DNA of 64,000 nt from Lepidurus packardi (lineage: Eukaryota > Arthropoda > Branchiopoda > Notostraca > Triopsidae): the NCBI GenBank assembly GCA_023053545.1, contig JAKZAN010000004.1, positions 10,478,001 to 10,542,000 of the forward strand. The letters are read 5' to 3'. Made by a program: the position numbers and the translations under genes. The notes below the pieces were generated by a model that was given only the letters and a program-made list of their open reading frames with translations, had not been told where the DNA came from and made no database searches. This document shows, piece after piece, positions 1 to 13,500 of the stretch; position 1 is the first letter of the stretch, and the number at the start of each line of letters is the position of its first letter.

Positions 1-3000
1 GTTACAGTTCCAGAGAAAACTGAAAGTTTAGTTCGCTAGTGATGAGCGGCAAAAACTTGTTGAAAACTGAACTGGCCAATCCAGACTGATTTAGTGGCCA
101 AGTTTTGTGCTAGTCTACGTGGCAAATAACTACGAAATGGCCATTGCTTACACACCAAACTTACATAAAGTTTTCACTCTCCTCATCACTTGTGTTCATA
201 GATATGTACTACGTCTTTAACCAAATCTGACCATGAGCATAAATGATTGGTCTCCTCCCATCATGGACAATCAGAATCACAAATTGGCATGGAAATCTTT
301 TTCTTTTTTTTCTTTGAGTCACGTATATTAGCGATCAACCAGTCTACATATGGAGCGTTGAAACAAGCTTTTTAACAAGGGGCTCTGCTTTCGTCAGGCG
401 AGAGGGAACAACTAAAGATTGGCGAGAAACAAACGCAGGTTTATAAGTGTGGCGCCATGCATGCGCCCCACACCGTCGAGCTTCCCAGGGCTCCGCGCGA
501 ACCCACTCCTTCGGCTCCGAAGTATACAGTGCGGCTGCGGCGAGTGCGAACAGCAACTGACACAGAAAGGCGCACTGTTCCAGGAAGATTAGGCCTTCTT
601 TCAGAAAGTAGGGGCGTGTTAAAAACGTTTTGTATGGTTGAATTTGAATGCTAGTCCCTAGTGATTAACCTGGTATAAAAAAGGGTATATGTAGCTATGA
701 TAATTACTGAGATATTTGTAAATATATGCAGGAAATTAAAAATCGAGCCGGAAATTTGAACGGCGTTACCATCGAAAGGCTCACAGCATAAATAGGGGGC
801 ATTTTCCAAGAATGGTCACTATAGAAGCTTTGCGAATCCCTAGTAGTATCTTTTGTGATCATTGCCTGACTTTTAAATGAACTACATAACGCTATGGCGG
901 CCTGTCATCTAGCGTAAGCTGAAACGGATCGCATGGCTACAACCGAAAGCCAGGTTCGAGGCCGTTTTTAGCTTTTTTTGGTTAAAATAACTTGTGAGTC
1001 CTTGTGGGAACATTTTCTTAGGTTGAGTAGTCACATTTGGAGCAGTTTTTATGAGACTTGGAGACACGAAGATGTACAAAAACTGTCAAGGACTACCCCA
1101 GCCTTTGTACTTTGATGTCCGCGTAGCGAAATGCCGGTGACAGCAAAAATCCAAATATTACAAAAATAAATAAATATTAATTTTGGCTTGACGTAAAGGT
1201 AGTTTCCTTGTCATCTTAAAGTACGTGTCCTTAAATGGATATACTTCTACGCTAAGAGATAAAGCCGCTTAAGTTTTTGACTCAATGCTTTTTATAGACA
1301 TGTGTGGCCTGGTTTAGAACACACATGTCAGTAAAAAGGATAAGGCAGCACATGCTTAATACTACTTTGCTAACGCCAATACTCGCATTAACACCCGGAC
1401 ATGACATAACATGAATCCTTGCCCGCTCTTTTTATCTGATGTACAAACAGACGAGTCAGTAGATTACAATCGACCCCTTCTTTCCCTAGTTTGTATAGTG
1501 CTGTGCTCTAATTCCACGCCTGTTTATATATTACCAAGTTTCGAGCTTTTCCGAGTCAATTAAATCCAATAAGTTATGCAATAACCGATCCGGGATTAAG
1601 TGGTCCTGTCCTGTTAATCCCCTCGTGGATTATGCATAGAAAGTGTGGCCTAATTTCATTTCAGTCACCCTACTTTAACGTTCAGCTCCGAAAAAGTTCT
1701 AAATGTTCTATGAGGTCCTCGACAAGTTTGAAAAGCTAAAGTAAGGGAAACAGAATTGACAAAAAAATCGAGGTAAACGATTTTTTTGTGTCGATCTATT
1801 CACAAAGAAGTCGATTTAGGAGATCGGTGAGCCAAAAGTGAGCTGTACCAAAGAAAATGGCTTTCCGAGGGGCACAAAAACGTACAATTCGAGTAGACAG
1901 TCAACCTGCAGACATCAGCTGAGCTCACAAAAAACGTTCGATTCAGGATAATGCCCTCTAAACAATGAAAATCTGAATGAAGCAGGCGCTCAATCATATA
2001 CTATATATTGGAAAGGAGAGAAAAACAATTCAAATCTAAACACGCGATTTTACTATAACGGAGTTAAACATGCAATTCAGCAATGCGAAATAGATATTGC
2101 AGAGATCAAGACCTCACCTGAACGCACGCTGAGAAGTCTAAAAGCGAAAAACCTCAAACCCCAAGGGAGAAAACCCAAGCTCTAAAGCCCCCAGCGTGCG
2201 TTTTGTCTGCGTAATACAAAAAGAGAAGGACAAGCCACCCAACACCTTGTCCAATCACGCTAATTTGCATATGCAAATAGCTTGTACCTCATCCCCGACA
2301 TACAAATGAAGCTACTGAACACTTACTCAACATTTTGCACCGGGCAAACACAAGTTGCTCACTTTCAAACCTCACTTGTTTTCAAAAAAAGTAATGTTTA
2401 TCACTCGAAAATTCCCAAATTTCGTAACAAAACAACTAATAATCGAAATATTACACTGTTGGCGCTCTGGCGTCACCCAAAAGAAAGAGACACACCGAAG
2501 CAAATCGTTGATTTGCCGCAACAAACAAGAAATAAAAGAGTTGAACAAGATTTCCAGCATTGGAAGGCGGTCCAAACAAGGCTTCCCAACTACAACTCTT
2601 TAACAATGCATGGAAAAGATCAGGGGATATGGAAAAGCCCTCGACATGCACATCAATAACAACGTAACTTAAACGAAATATCGCTCTGACCGGAAATCAT
2701 ACGTATATATCTCGAATAAAAGTCTCCCCCTAGTGAGACGCTGTGTTGTCTTCCCCCACTGTGCTTTTTCTGGACAGACTGTAGGGTCACGCTGGTGGTC
2801 CGATGCCAATCAAGCGCAAATACAACGCCAAAGCAGAGAACAAACGTTGTTAGATCTCAAGATTCGTCGGAACACATCTCACGTATGCGCTTCACTCAAC
2901 TTAATAAATACCAGCAAGGAACCTAACTCCATTTGTATACTTATACATTTATTTTCTCCTTCCCGAGCGTGAAAACCAAACTTCTGACATATCAAGAAGC

Positions 3001-6000
3001 CTACCCCAATCTGTATCCATAACAAACCATATTAACAAAGCAAAATAAAACAAAGAAAAAACAATAGAAACAATCTTAATCAAAACAAAGAAAATAAACC
3101 ATTTCGCCACTTTTCCCTCGACAAATTAATTGGTAAACAACACAATCCGTCTGGGTGGCTCAGGAGGGCGATTAGCAGCCTGAGCCAGGATCATTAGCCA
3201 TTTAGAGAATGAGATTCATCAGTCTTGGTCTAACGTTAAAATTCCCTGAAGATTCGGCCAAAGAACACGGTTGGGCCATTTGGAGCCTTAAACCATGTCA
3301 TCATGCGATATGGGTACGTGTGTGTCGAGGAACCCAAGAAATACAGCCTCAGCAAGAACTAAAGAAATAAAATTAAATAGTTTTGCAGTATGGAAGTTTG
3401 TTTGGAAAGTGGGAGAAATCGCAGGTCCCTCGGCGTTTGATGGCGCGTTTTGACTGCGTTTTACGCTTTTACGGCATGCTCGTTTTTCCAGATCCACTTT
3501 TTTACGGCGTGTAGTCCATTGAAAGCGGTACGCTATGTCCGTGTTCTGCGTTTTTCATGTTCGAAATGGGTTACGCTCGTAAAAACCCAGGGTTGTCTTT
3601 ATAAGGTCTTAAAGGTCCAATGGTCAAGGCTACCGCTCTGGAAGCATCTATCACGTCTTTAATTAGTCAGACCGGCCAATCTTTCAATGAGATCTGAAAC
3701 ACGTTAAAAAGTTAAACTTCCCAAAAAAGTACATCCTATAATTTATCGTCAAAATATACCTTTTAAAAACCAGACAGATTCATGATTGGCGAGCTATGCA
3801 AGAGCTAAATGACTTGCCAAAAAGAAACAAAGAACGCTGTCAAAACTGATCCACAAATTATCTAACCCCTTTTTCAGACCATTTCAGACCCTACGAACAT
3901 TTACGTCACGAGGTCCAAGAATCTTCGCTGGAAAGAGAAAGACTTCTCAATCTGGGTTTGTCAGGCTTCTCCCACATCCTTGTAACGTTGTTCTATTTGT
4001 TCCTGAAACGAGAACATTACGAGATCTTAACGAGAAAGCTCTGGAAGAAAGATTGCTTCCGTTCGCGCAAGTTTGCGTGTCTTTGAAGATCGGGTTATTC
4101 AATCCCTTTTTCTATAGCAAAGAAAAGGAAAAGGAAAACCCCTCCCAGAAAAACGCTTATACCTTGATATATACTTATATATATCCTAAGCCAAAGTATC
4201 CATCAATAAACTCCGCAATCTCGGGCTGTTTTAACCTCTTCTATAAGAGCTGCTGGAAGCTCACAAGGACCACAGTTTTGTATCCTCATAACACTGCACA
4301 AGAACTCCCCGGGGATAGTATGAGGACTCTAGTCATAAAAAAGGAAGCAAAAAGGGGATCCCAAATGCTCCATAAACACATACTCAAGAGTTCTACTCTT
4401 GTACCTTTAGTTGGGAAGAAAAGGGGGAAAAAGGACCCCTATGCAAATGCTTTCCTTTTCTCGAAAATCTCAGAGATTCTTAGGAGATGCTTTCATACGT
4501 ATGCTCTTTGGCTTAAGCTGCGTCCATCAAAAACGCCATTAGTAATAAGGCTGATCGGCTCTTATCCCTCAAAGCATAAACGCACGGTTGACCACTCACT
4601 TCGAACCTGTGGAAATGGTGGAAGGAACATAAAATCTTCAAAAATACTTTCGCTAAGCACTTGGCAGACCTCACACTTCTGAAAAACGTTAACAGGAGAA
4701 CTTAATAATATATAGTTCACGTTGTTAGTTATAAACTTTTCAAAACTTCTTGCATTGACCATTCGAAGCTATTATAATAAATACAAAAAATTGTTAACTC
4801 TAAAATGAATTCTTAACAGTTTCCCTGGAAACGTTCCTTGCACCGGCAACGCGGCACAATGACGACTCGACAATTGGACAATTCAACTTAAAGGGGGAGT
4901 AGGCTTTCAAGTAAAAAAAATAGAAGTTAGTAGAACAGACCAAATGAAGTGCTCTGGCTGAATAATCCCTTTTTTAATTATAGATACTAAGAGAGTAATT
5001 AATTATTAGTGGAATAAGCTCCGCGCCCTTACGTCAAATTAAAAATTTTCCTAGCCTTGTAACATTGGGCTAGTGCGTTTACCTACGAGCGCATTGCAAG
5101 TCGATCCCTGAAATCAGCGATGGCCCCATTATCTTCTTTTTGAATGCTCAAACAGATCAGTAGGTGATTTGGTTAACTTAAAAACTAAATCATAAAACTG
5201 GGACCTTTTCCTAGCGCCATCGCCGTCCTGCCGGGCCGAGATCGGCGCCTGAGAGCTTTTGGGCAAGTTTCGGTTCGGCTTCGCAACCGACAGGTCCCTG
5301 GCAATGGGACCACATGAGACTGTTCCGACTATGCGGGTAACGCTTGCTGCATGGCCAAGTCCGCAACTACAATGTAGAGATAGGAAAAAACTTGGTCCAG
5401 AACACAACACTAACGCCATCTAGTGTTGCCGTTTTTATTAAGTATTGGTCACGAAAAGCCCTATAGTCGCCAAGCCATACGATTATTTAAAAAAGTAACT
5501 GATTTTCTCCAAGGAAATAAAGAAAAAGCGTTTCAGAAAACTAAAATATTAGTAAGTAAGTGGACAAATTGAATTGAGCAACGAATTCCTAACCCCTTCG
5601 TGTACGAAGTACAGTTACAGATTGAAGTTGTAGATGAGGTTATACGCGAAAAATTTTGACGTTCATCTTAGAATTCATTGTAAAGTTCTAACAATACGTT
5701 TTTAACAGAAATAAAGTTGAAGCAGTGTTTTATTTAAAGCGTTTGGGAGAATTTTATTATTTAACCTTCGCTTGGCTGTGGGTCCCCCCAAGCCAGTTGG
5801 CAAGGTATTATCTGCTCTTCAGGCAGGGGTCTCCCCAGGTACCACCTGGGTCTCTGTGGCCCACTTTAGCGACTTTCATTGTACTGTACACTCATTTAAA
5901 CCTAACTAGCCAATCAAAGGCGAAAATTGACTGAAAGCTAACTAAACCTGGGGAAGTCAATAAACTAAAACGTCTACCTAAAACAAACTATGAAAAGCAC

Positions 6001-6039
6001 CCAACATCAGCAGAGTACCCTAAACTTCCGAAAAATCCT
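1..6039. other. Intergenic, no gene recognised
   Basis: I see no coding exon with a recognisable family, no tRNA and no rRNA here. Open frames of up to about 200 codons occur (for example 4053-4682 on +), but their translations are low-complexity Lys/Ser/Leu mixtures without motifs or plausible splice continuation. The base composition is ordinary AT-rich non-coding DNA. UTR exons or distal regulatory DNA could be present but cannot be told apart by eye. Confidence 0.6.
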
Positions 6040-6427
6040 TCATTGAAGAAGATTGCAGAGTGAATAAAATGCTTTATTCAGAGGTAGAATATATAAAGAT
6101 AAACAGTAGCCATACGAATAGAGGGAAGTCGGTGATGACACAGAAGAAAGTCCCCTTATGGTGTTCATGACGAATCTTGCGCTCTTGATCTGGTAGCTGA
6201 AAGCGTAGAGTTTAATTGGCGTAAATCTGGAATCCATCGGATTGACGATCTTCAAAGTAGATTCTTGAGGCTTTTTCAGTGATGATCCGGGACTTGCAGG
6301 AACTTCGAAGATGGCAGGAATCCTTCTTGGGTAGGAGTTCTTCAGGCTTGAGCATTTAGATGTAGAGCTCTGCGTGACCATGTTCCACTTCCTTGGTTTG
6401 AACAGGTCGTAGATGTTATTAACGTTC

Positions 6428-7026
6428 GAACTGCCCGCCAAAGACCGCCCTTGCTGTCTACGGTTAGCCACCGCCATACTGAAAACCTCCAACGATGTTT
6501 TCAATATGAATTGCCCGCCAAAGACCGCCACTGCTGTCTAAGGTTAGCCACCATCACAATGAAAACCTCCCAACGATATCTTCATCATGAAATTAACGTT
6601 CGAAATGCCCGCCATAGACCGTCACTGCTGTCTAAGGTTAGCCACCGCCATACTGAAAACCTCCAACGATGTTTTCAATATGAATTGCCCGCCAAAGACC
6701 GCCACTGCTGTCTAAGGTTAGCCACCATCACAATGAAAACTCCCAACGATATCTTCGTCATGAAATTAACGTTCGAATTGCACGCCAAAGACCGCCACTG
6801 CTGTCTAAGGTTAGCCACCATCACAATGAAAACCCCAACGATATCTTCATCATGAAATTAACGTTCGAAATGCCCGCCATAGACCGCCACTGCTGTCTAA
6901 GGTTAGCCACCGCCATAATGAAAACCTCCAACGATGTTTTCAATAGGAATTGCCCGCCAAAGACCGCCACTGCTGTCTGAGGTTAGCCAACGCCATATTG
7001 AAAACCTCAACTATGTTTTCAACAAC
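6428..7026. repeat. Minisatellite, about 7 copies of an 80-92 bp unit
   Basis: A unit beginning GAA-TGCCCGCC restarts near 6428, 6508, 6600, 6681, 6774, 6865 and 6947. Every copy carries the core CACTGCTGTCTAAGGTTAGC (a few substitutions) and then AATGAAAACCTCCAACGAT. Two subtypes alternate: a short one ending TTTTCAATAT and a longer one ending TTCATCATGAAATTAACGTT. This gives a higher-order period of about 173 bp for part of the array. The first copies overlap a minus-strand open frame of 163 codons (6040-6531) that I do not believe is a gene. Confidence 0.9.
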
Positions 7027-7569
7027 TGCAAATGAAGAAGCGGCGATTCTAAAGTGTGACTTAGGGAAAAGTGAACAAATTTAAAACTTAAAAGAAAACT
7101 CAATAATACAAACTGCGTGTAAGTCGGCTCTTTGCTATCCTTGACAGTAATCTTAAAAATGGCTTCGAAATCTTGTGATCCATATTCGACTTCAATCCAA
7201 ATATTCGATCCAAATAGCCTTCTATTTGCTCGCCTGAAAAAAACAATGAGTAGTAAAAACTTATAAATGTAAATTTAAAGTGTTACAACCATCACTCCGA
7301 AGCTCCTCATGACCTTTAAACTGAAATCGGATTCGTTAGATGTTGACCTCTTGGCACAGGATTACTTCCTCTTCCCCTTCATTTCGCCACCGAAAACTAG
7401 AAGAAAAGAGAAAAATATCAGTACGCATGAAATCAATTTATAAACAAAATGTTTAAAACTTACAAATAAATGTGAACAAACACATCCGCAGAGGAAGGCT
7501 CCCAAAACGAGTGAAAACAGAAAACGTATGAAAAGGATCAAACTTGTCCTGATTCGCGTTTGTAGACTT

Positions 7570-7915
7570 CCGGTGACACATAAAAAACAACAACACAAGC
7601 TGCAGAAAACGTGTGAAAAGGAGAAGGACTTTGGAGAAGGAGAAAACTTGCCGGATTTTGTGTTTGTAGACTTCCGGTGACACATAAAAAACAACAACAC
7701 AAGTTGCAGAAAACGTGTGAAAATGAGACGGACTTTGGAGAAGGAGAAAACTTGCCGGATTTTGTGTTTGTAGACTTCCGGTGACACATAAAAAACAACA
7801 ACACAAGTTGCAGAAAACGTGTGAAAATGAGACGGACTTTGGAGAAGGAGAAAACTTGCAGAGTTTTTTGTTTGTAGACTTTCGATGGGCAAATAAAAAA
7901 CAACAACACAAGTTG
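7570..7915. repeat. Tandem repeat, period about 105 bp, 3.5 copies
   Basis: The segment ACATAAAAAACAACAACACA recurs at about 7578, 7683, 7787 and (with two substitutions) 7889. Between copies lie the shared phrases GAAAACGTGTGAAAA and GACTTTGGAGAAGGAG. The period is close to 105 bp, a multiple of three, so all three minus-strand frames stay open across the array. That is the simplest explanation for the long repetitive open frames seen there. Confidence 0.9.
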
Positions 7916-8269
7916 CACACGTTTGGGACGTTCGTCAAGTCGACCTCACTTCTGCATTTCCGGTTCGGGACATCGTATGAACGTGACAACATACAGTGGT
8001 CCTCCCCCTTTCCCCACCTTCCACCCATTTTAGTCGACTAACGTTACCAAAGATCCTGCAACGAAACGTAAAGTAGAAAAAAGTAAGTTCGAAATGTATA
8101 CAAACAAATCAAAATCTAAACGACATGGGAAAGAAAAAGATTATCTTTTACCTCGACCTGCCGAACACTCCGACTTACAAAAGTTGAATTTGGCTTAGCA
8201 GGCAATCTTAGAAACACCGCTGAATGCGAAGAAAGCTCACCAAGGGACCAACCCGAAGCAACTGCACTT

Positions 8270-8460
8270 TTCACTGCACTTTTCGCTCTTGAAAACACTG
8301 GGATTTGAAGAAGGGGCATGAAGGAATCCCAAAGATCAGGCAAATGCTTAAACAGAAGAAACTTCCACTTGCACTTTTCGTTCTTGAAAACACTGGGATT
8401 TGAAGAAAGGGGCATGAAGGAATCCCAAGGATCAGGCAAATGCTTCCACAGACGAAACTT
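8270..8460. repeat. Direct duplication of about 100 bp
   Basis: Two adjacent copies both contain CTTGAAAACACTGGGATTTG, then GGGGCATGAAGGAATCCCAA, then GATCAGGCAAATGCTT, and end in AGAAACTTCCA or CGAAACTTCCA. They begin near 8276 and 8378. It is a third local duplication within 2 kb of the 6.4-7.9 kb arrays and unrelated to them in sequence. Confidence 0.85.
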
Positions 8461-10594
8461 CCATCCCTGCCTGGGCTGCGTTCTTCAATACAGGCTCCCC
8501 AAATCCGTTGACCACCCGTTAACCATAGAAAAGCTTCGTTGTTACCATTAAAGACCTAATGAATGGCAACAACAAAGACTTTTCGCCGCCCAGGAAATTA
8601 AAAGTTGCGGCAAAAGACCTAACCGGCCCACAACACTTTAACTCCTGGCATACCTGTTCCTTCTGGTTCTCCTGATTCCCACAGAAGGTTAGTAGCTACC
8701 TCCAAGTAGCAGAGTATCAGCTTAGCAGATTAAAGTTGTAAATTGTGTCGACTGCGAAGGATGATGTAAGGCAGGGATGAAGTAGAGAGCACACTTAACA
8801 CCAACAAATTTTTTTATTTTTTTACTGGCGTAGGCTTGACCAGCCTTTTGCCAACACCACACTTAACACTTTGAACGCGCACTTGAATTGACTCCAGGTT
8901 TTGAAGATCCGATTTGTAATGTTTTGAATATAACTCTTAATCCGATGGATAATGTTCAACATGATTGGTAATGTTCAACTATAAACTCACTACTAGCTTA
9001 CACAACATCACTGGAGAAAAGCACGTCTAAACTGAGTGCTCGCTAGGGAGCAACTGACTCTATAGGGGTTCTTGAGGGTGCACATTCATTCAACGGCAAC
9101 AAACTTGTGGATTCCTTCTCTTGAACCTTTCCGGACACGTTTTGGTGTTTATACGAAAACACATGCAGTGTTCAGCAGCTTCGGTTCGGGTTCGTCAATC
9201 CATGGTGGTTAATCAGAGAACGGCTTACCAAACCGTAACTTCTTGCGAATTCTGCTAAGACGTGGGTCAATGGCTAGAACCGAGCCCGAGAACCAGCAGC
9301 TCATTGCCCTCTGAATTGAATTAACTGAATGTATGAATTGAATTAACTGCAATATGAAGATGGAAAGTGATTAACTCGAAATGAAAATAAGACAAAATTC
9401 AAACGTTTCATCCAACAATTTATTCGACTAAGATGAAGAGAAAATTATGGGGGCGTGTATGTGAAAACGGGGGCAGGACTTTCTGTCTGCCCTTGCATCC
9501 AATCAAGAGAAAATTCAAGTTTTAACAGCAATAGTAAACCACACCCCTTTTCAAATCTTCTTTTAAGCCAAGGCTTCTTTTGAAAAGAAACACAAGTAAG
9601 TCCTAAAAAAAATTCAAAAATTGACAGGGCTGCAAAAAACGCATGCGGTCTTTTCTAAAGCCACACAATAAATAAATCGCTACCAGACCCGGGAGGAATA
9701 CAAGTAACAGAATAAACTGTCTAGAACATATTCTTGTAAAGGTGCTTGTGTAATGTATCATATAAATGGGCTGGTGTCCAGGGATCGAAGCCAAGAAAAA
9801 TTAGTAATAAAGCTTAACGGTTGTGTTTTTCTTTTTTAAGGTTGAAGGTGAAAACTGGAGCTTACTTGGAGTGAAGGGAGGGGCTAACAAGGTAGCAAAA
9901 TTTGCAAAATTATGAATATGTTCCTCTATTACACATCTACTATTTCGTCTCCTCAAGAAACGCCCTCCCCCTAATATGAATTTATCTTTGCCTTTTTTCT
10001 CAACTCATTTCAAACTCCCCGAAGTTAGAATTCACTCTTTCGCTAAGTTAGTTTAGTTGGATCTGCGAACTGCATAACACCAGATCGGTCTCGAATATAT
10101 CACGTAATCATTCAAGAGTTATACAGAGCAAAAAACAGATAATTCTATCGCAGTTTCACAACTGCAAGAAAACATAAAAAAGAATATGAGACTAGCCCAA
10201 AAATCCCCCCGGTCTTGTACAGCAAAAACCCCAAACGTAAAAGCGTTTTCCTCTCCTTTTTTTGTGTGTTTTTGCTAGAATCTCAAATAAAGTATGACAG
10301 AACCAAAACAAACTCTGGAGAAGCAAAAAAAAAAAACATTTCGACTTACCTAAAGTACTATTTCCCTAACAATTTTGATTTACTGAAGGGATAACCTATA
10401 GCTTATTTCAAAACTCTTTGAGTAAACTACTTCCAGAAACTGCCGCCAGATGGTGAAAGGTATCCAAGCAGAAACAGGGACAACAACAAAAAATAGTTCA
10501 GAAACATTCTAAGGGCCAAATTTTTACGCTGACCCAATTCCCCCAAGAAAGTACTTTATTCGAAAAAAATAATCATAAAAAAATATAAGCGTAG
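8461..10594. other. Intergenic; 3' flank of KCMF1
   Basis: No coding exon is recognised. The right end is the 3' UTR and downstream DNA of the minus-strand KCMF1 gene. Several A-rich and T-rich runs occur. Confidence 0.55.
10555..10560 (-). terminator. AATAAA polyadenylation signal of KCMF1
   Basis: On the minus strand the canonical hexamer AATAAA lies 35 bp beyond the KCMF1 stop codon (10595-10597). It is the first such signal after the stop and would give a very short 3' UTR. Confidence 0.55.
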
Positions 10595-13500
10595 TTAATG
10601 AGGCGGCGGCGGTTCGCTTGTCCGTACAGGCTTTCGTTGAGCCACAGACCGGGCGTGGCCTTGCATGGCTTGAGCTTGATGACCATATGTCTGGCCACGC
10701 CCTAAACCAGCTAAAGGGGGACGTCCAAAGCCTCGGCGATTCGCAGTAGTAATTGGCTGAGCTTTAGCCAGCTTCAAAGTGCTACTTGGAGGGAAACTCG
10801 CGCCATTGGAGCTTGATTTGGCCACAGGCTCAACGAGGGCACCTCCCGAAGCTTCCACCAATGCGACGTCACAATCACTCGCGTTGAGGCTGACTGTAAG
10901 GGTAGGTACGTAACTGGAGGACGAAGTTGAAGTGGACGAATTGGTTGACCCCGCAGACGCCGAAGTTGAAGTTGAAGAAGGAGACACATGGGACAAAGAA
11001 GAATGGGGGTTTGAAGTGGGCGAAGCCGAAAGAATCCGATTCTCGGGAAGGACTTGCTGAGTAGCTACGTGGAGTTGTTGCTGCTGGTTAGTAATCGACT
11101 CACTGCAAGGCGTTAAGGTACCCGAGACCGGAGAAGGGGCGGGGTTTAGGGTGGCCTCGACGTCGTAATGGTCACCCAAAGTGGCCAATAATAGGTCTTG
11201 CAAGAAAAGACTGCGCTGAGCACGGTCTTGCTCCGATAACTGATGACTCTCTGCTGGGCTAGCAAGCCTGTTGATTAAAAAAATAAATAAAGCACTTAAC
11301 ATAAACTAATACTAAATTTAATACGAAAATTATATTTCAATACTAAATTTAATACTAAATCAAACTTAATATAATTGTTAGATTGCTAGGAGGAAGTTGA
11401 CACAAGGACGCCGGACCTAACCTAACCTAACCTAACCTAATCTACCCTAACCTAAACAAGCCTAACCTTGTCACGTGTTTTTTAACACGGTTTAAGTACT
11501 TCCTAACCTCGTTCAATAATTCAATATTTAAAAATGATTTAAAATAATAAAAAATTCAATGTTTTCTTTACTGAACAAAATAAATAATTAAATTTAAAAA
11601 AAAACTAAAATAGCTAGAAATTATTTAAAATTTAAATAGCTAGAAATTATTTAAAATTAAAAAAATACCACGCAAAATAAGCTTTTAGAACGAAATCTAC
11701 GTGTTGTGGTTGGTATATTTTAACGTAAGGAATGCAGTTAAATAAGTAAATAAGAAAAAAATTAATACCTTGAGAGCAAAAATGTTTGGCTGATATTAGT
11801 CGTTGTAAGGGCTGTTTCTCCAGCAGAAGATCCACCATTTGCCATTACCGAGGCAGGCGGTGCAACTCCAGGAGCTGAGCCCTGAAACCCTGCTGATGAT
11901 ATGACCTGCGTCTGACGACGAGGTAAGCGGATGGCCTTGGGGGAAAGAAATTACACGGATTATAAGAAAACAGAAAGAAAACAGAAACTGTTTACATTTT
12001 GTCTCTCTAGTTGCAACTGCGTATGCAATTGCTGCAAATGACCATTGGTGGCGTTCACAGCGCTGGACTCAGATCCCGCTGAGCTTCCCAAGGCGTTGGA
12101 TCCCACAGCACTTCCCGAGCTACTGCTCAAAAGATGCCTGGCTCTATTAGTGCCTCGGCCAACACTCGTGAGGCTGCTGTTGCCATTCGCATTAACTTCA
12201 GCGAGCACATTGCTTAACCCAAGAACAGCACCCAAACCAGAGCTGCCTGACATGGTAGCAGCTCGCCGAACGCCCGAAAGCTGGGACAGCAATTCCGCAA
12301 TGGGATCCATGGCTTCCCTTCCGGACGGGGATAACGAAGACAATCCATTCGATGTCCTACAAGAAAGACACCCAGATCCTGTCCATTAGCAGCTCTTCAC
12401 GTGAGGAAAAAACCAACAAAAAAAAAAACATGAAAAAGGCAAAAAGTAGCTTACCCAAAGTGCATGTTAGGTCTACGAGCTCGGTTGCTCCCACTTCCAC
12501 GCGTAGGGTGCGGAATACGTCTCACTCCAGACCGTGAACCACTTGACTCGTCGTGAAATTAATAAAGTTAAGGCAAAAACTCAATGACTAAGGCTTACAA
12601 GTCAATAAAACACACACAAGAACTTTAGTAACTAGATTGGGGGTTAGTTTCGAAATGCGCTTGAAAAGGATATCAATTCGCGCTGGCCAGTGCGATGTTC
12701 CAAGGTCAAATGTGCTGCAAAGTCGTCCGTCAGCTGATTAGGCTCCCCACCAGGCAACGAAGCGCAGATGGGACACACCTTACAATGACAGGCTTTAGAT
12801 TGAAAAATAGACTTATTGAGGGAGAGTATAGTTTAGGATAGACCTACCACTTCATAGGGTGCGTCATTATGCTCTGCTGTGACGTGATCCAACAGAGTAA
12901 CTTCTGTGAAGCCAAGTTTGCCACAAAACGGACAGGTGTAGGACTGGGGCTGTTCCAAGTTGGACGCTTCTCCCCCGTAGAAAAGTTCTATTGTTTGGAA
13001 AAAAAAGGGAAAAAAATAGATTTGAGAAGGTAAGATCTATTTCTGTTCTTAAGTTCTTAAGAATTTTGAGTTTAAAAGAGCCTACCATAATCTGCTCTGG
13101 TTAGGATGCATTGCATGGGATGTTCTGCTGTATGACGAGTCGTTGTAGCCCCAGCGTCATAGCAAGAGGCACACAAATCATAATCGTAACATGTCAGGCA
13201 CTTGTAACGAAGACCGCGAAAGTTTCCTTTTATACATGAGTCGCAGCTAACACCTACACGAGAAGAAATGAAAAGAAAGTCTGCAATTAAACTCCACATT
13301 CTCATAATTTCCTTCCATCTCCTAAACTTCCATCCAAACCAACAATGAATAAAATAAATGTTTTTTCTTGATTCATTCACGCTTCTATTAAAAATACGCT
13401 TCTATATCATTTCAGCATATTCATAACGTGTGTAACAAACACTAGATGAACAACAACTTATAACTGAATTAAATTAGTTAGGTCAGGGACGAACGTAACG

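Noticed and set aside
896-966. tRNA-like segment with a possible acceptor stem GCGGCCT/AGGCCGT
   Set aside because: The T-arm and acceptor would overlap, so no proper cloverleaf can form.
4053-4682. Open frame of 209 codons with no gene nearby
   Set aside because: It lacks an ATG start at its beginning, has no motif, and the composition is typical of chance AT-rich open frames.
5066-5112. tRNA or tRNA-derived SINE with A box (GGGCTAGTGCG) and B box (AGTCGATCCC)
   Set aside because: No cloverleaf, tail or second copy was found; the box match is weak.
6040-6531. Minus-strand open frame of 163 codons running into the minisatellite
   Set aside because: No family features, overlaps the repeat unit at its start, and no splice partners were seen.
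6428-7026. CRISPR-like array
   Set aside because: Units are contiguous minisatellite copies with no unique spacers, in a eukaryotic genome.
7362-8028. Long repetitive Cys/Phe/Ser-rich open frames in all three minus frames
   Set aside because: They follow from a 105-bp tandem period (a multiple of three); openness in three frames at once argues against coding.
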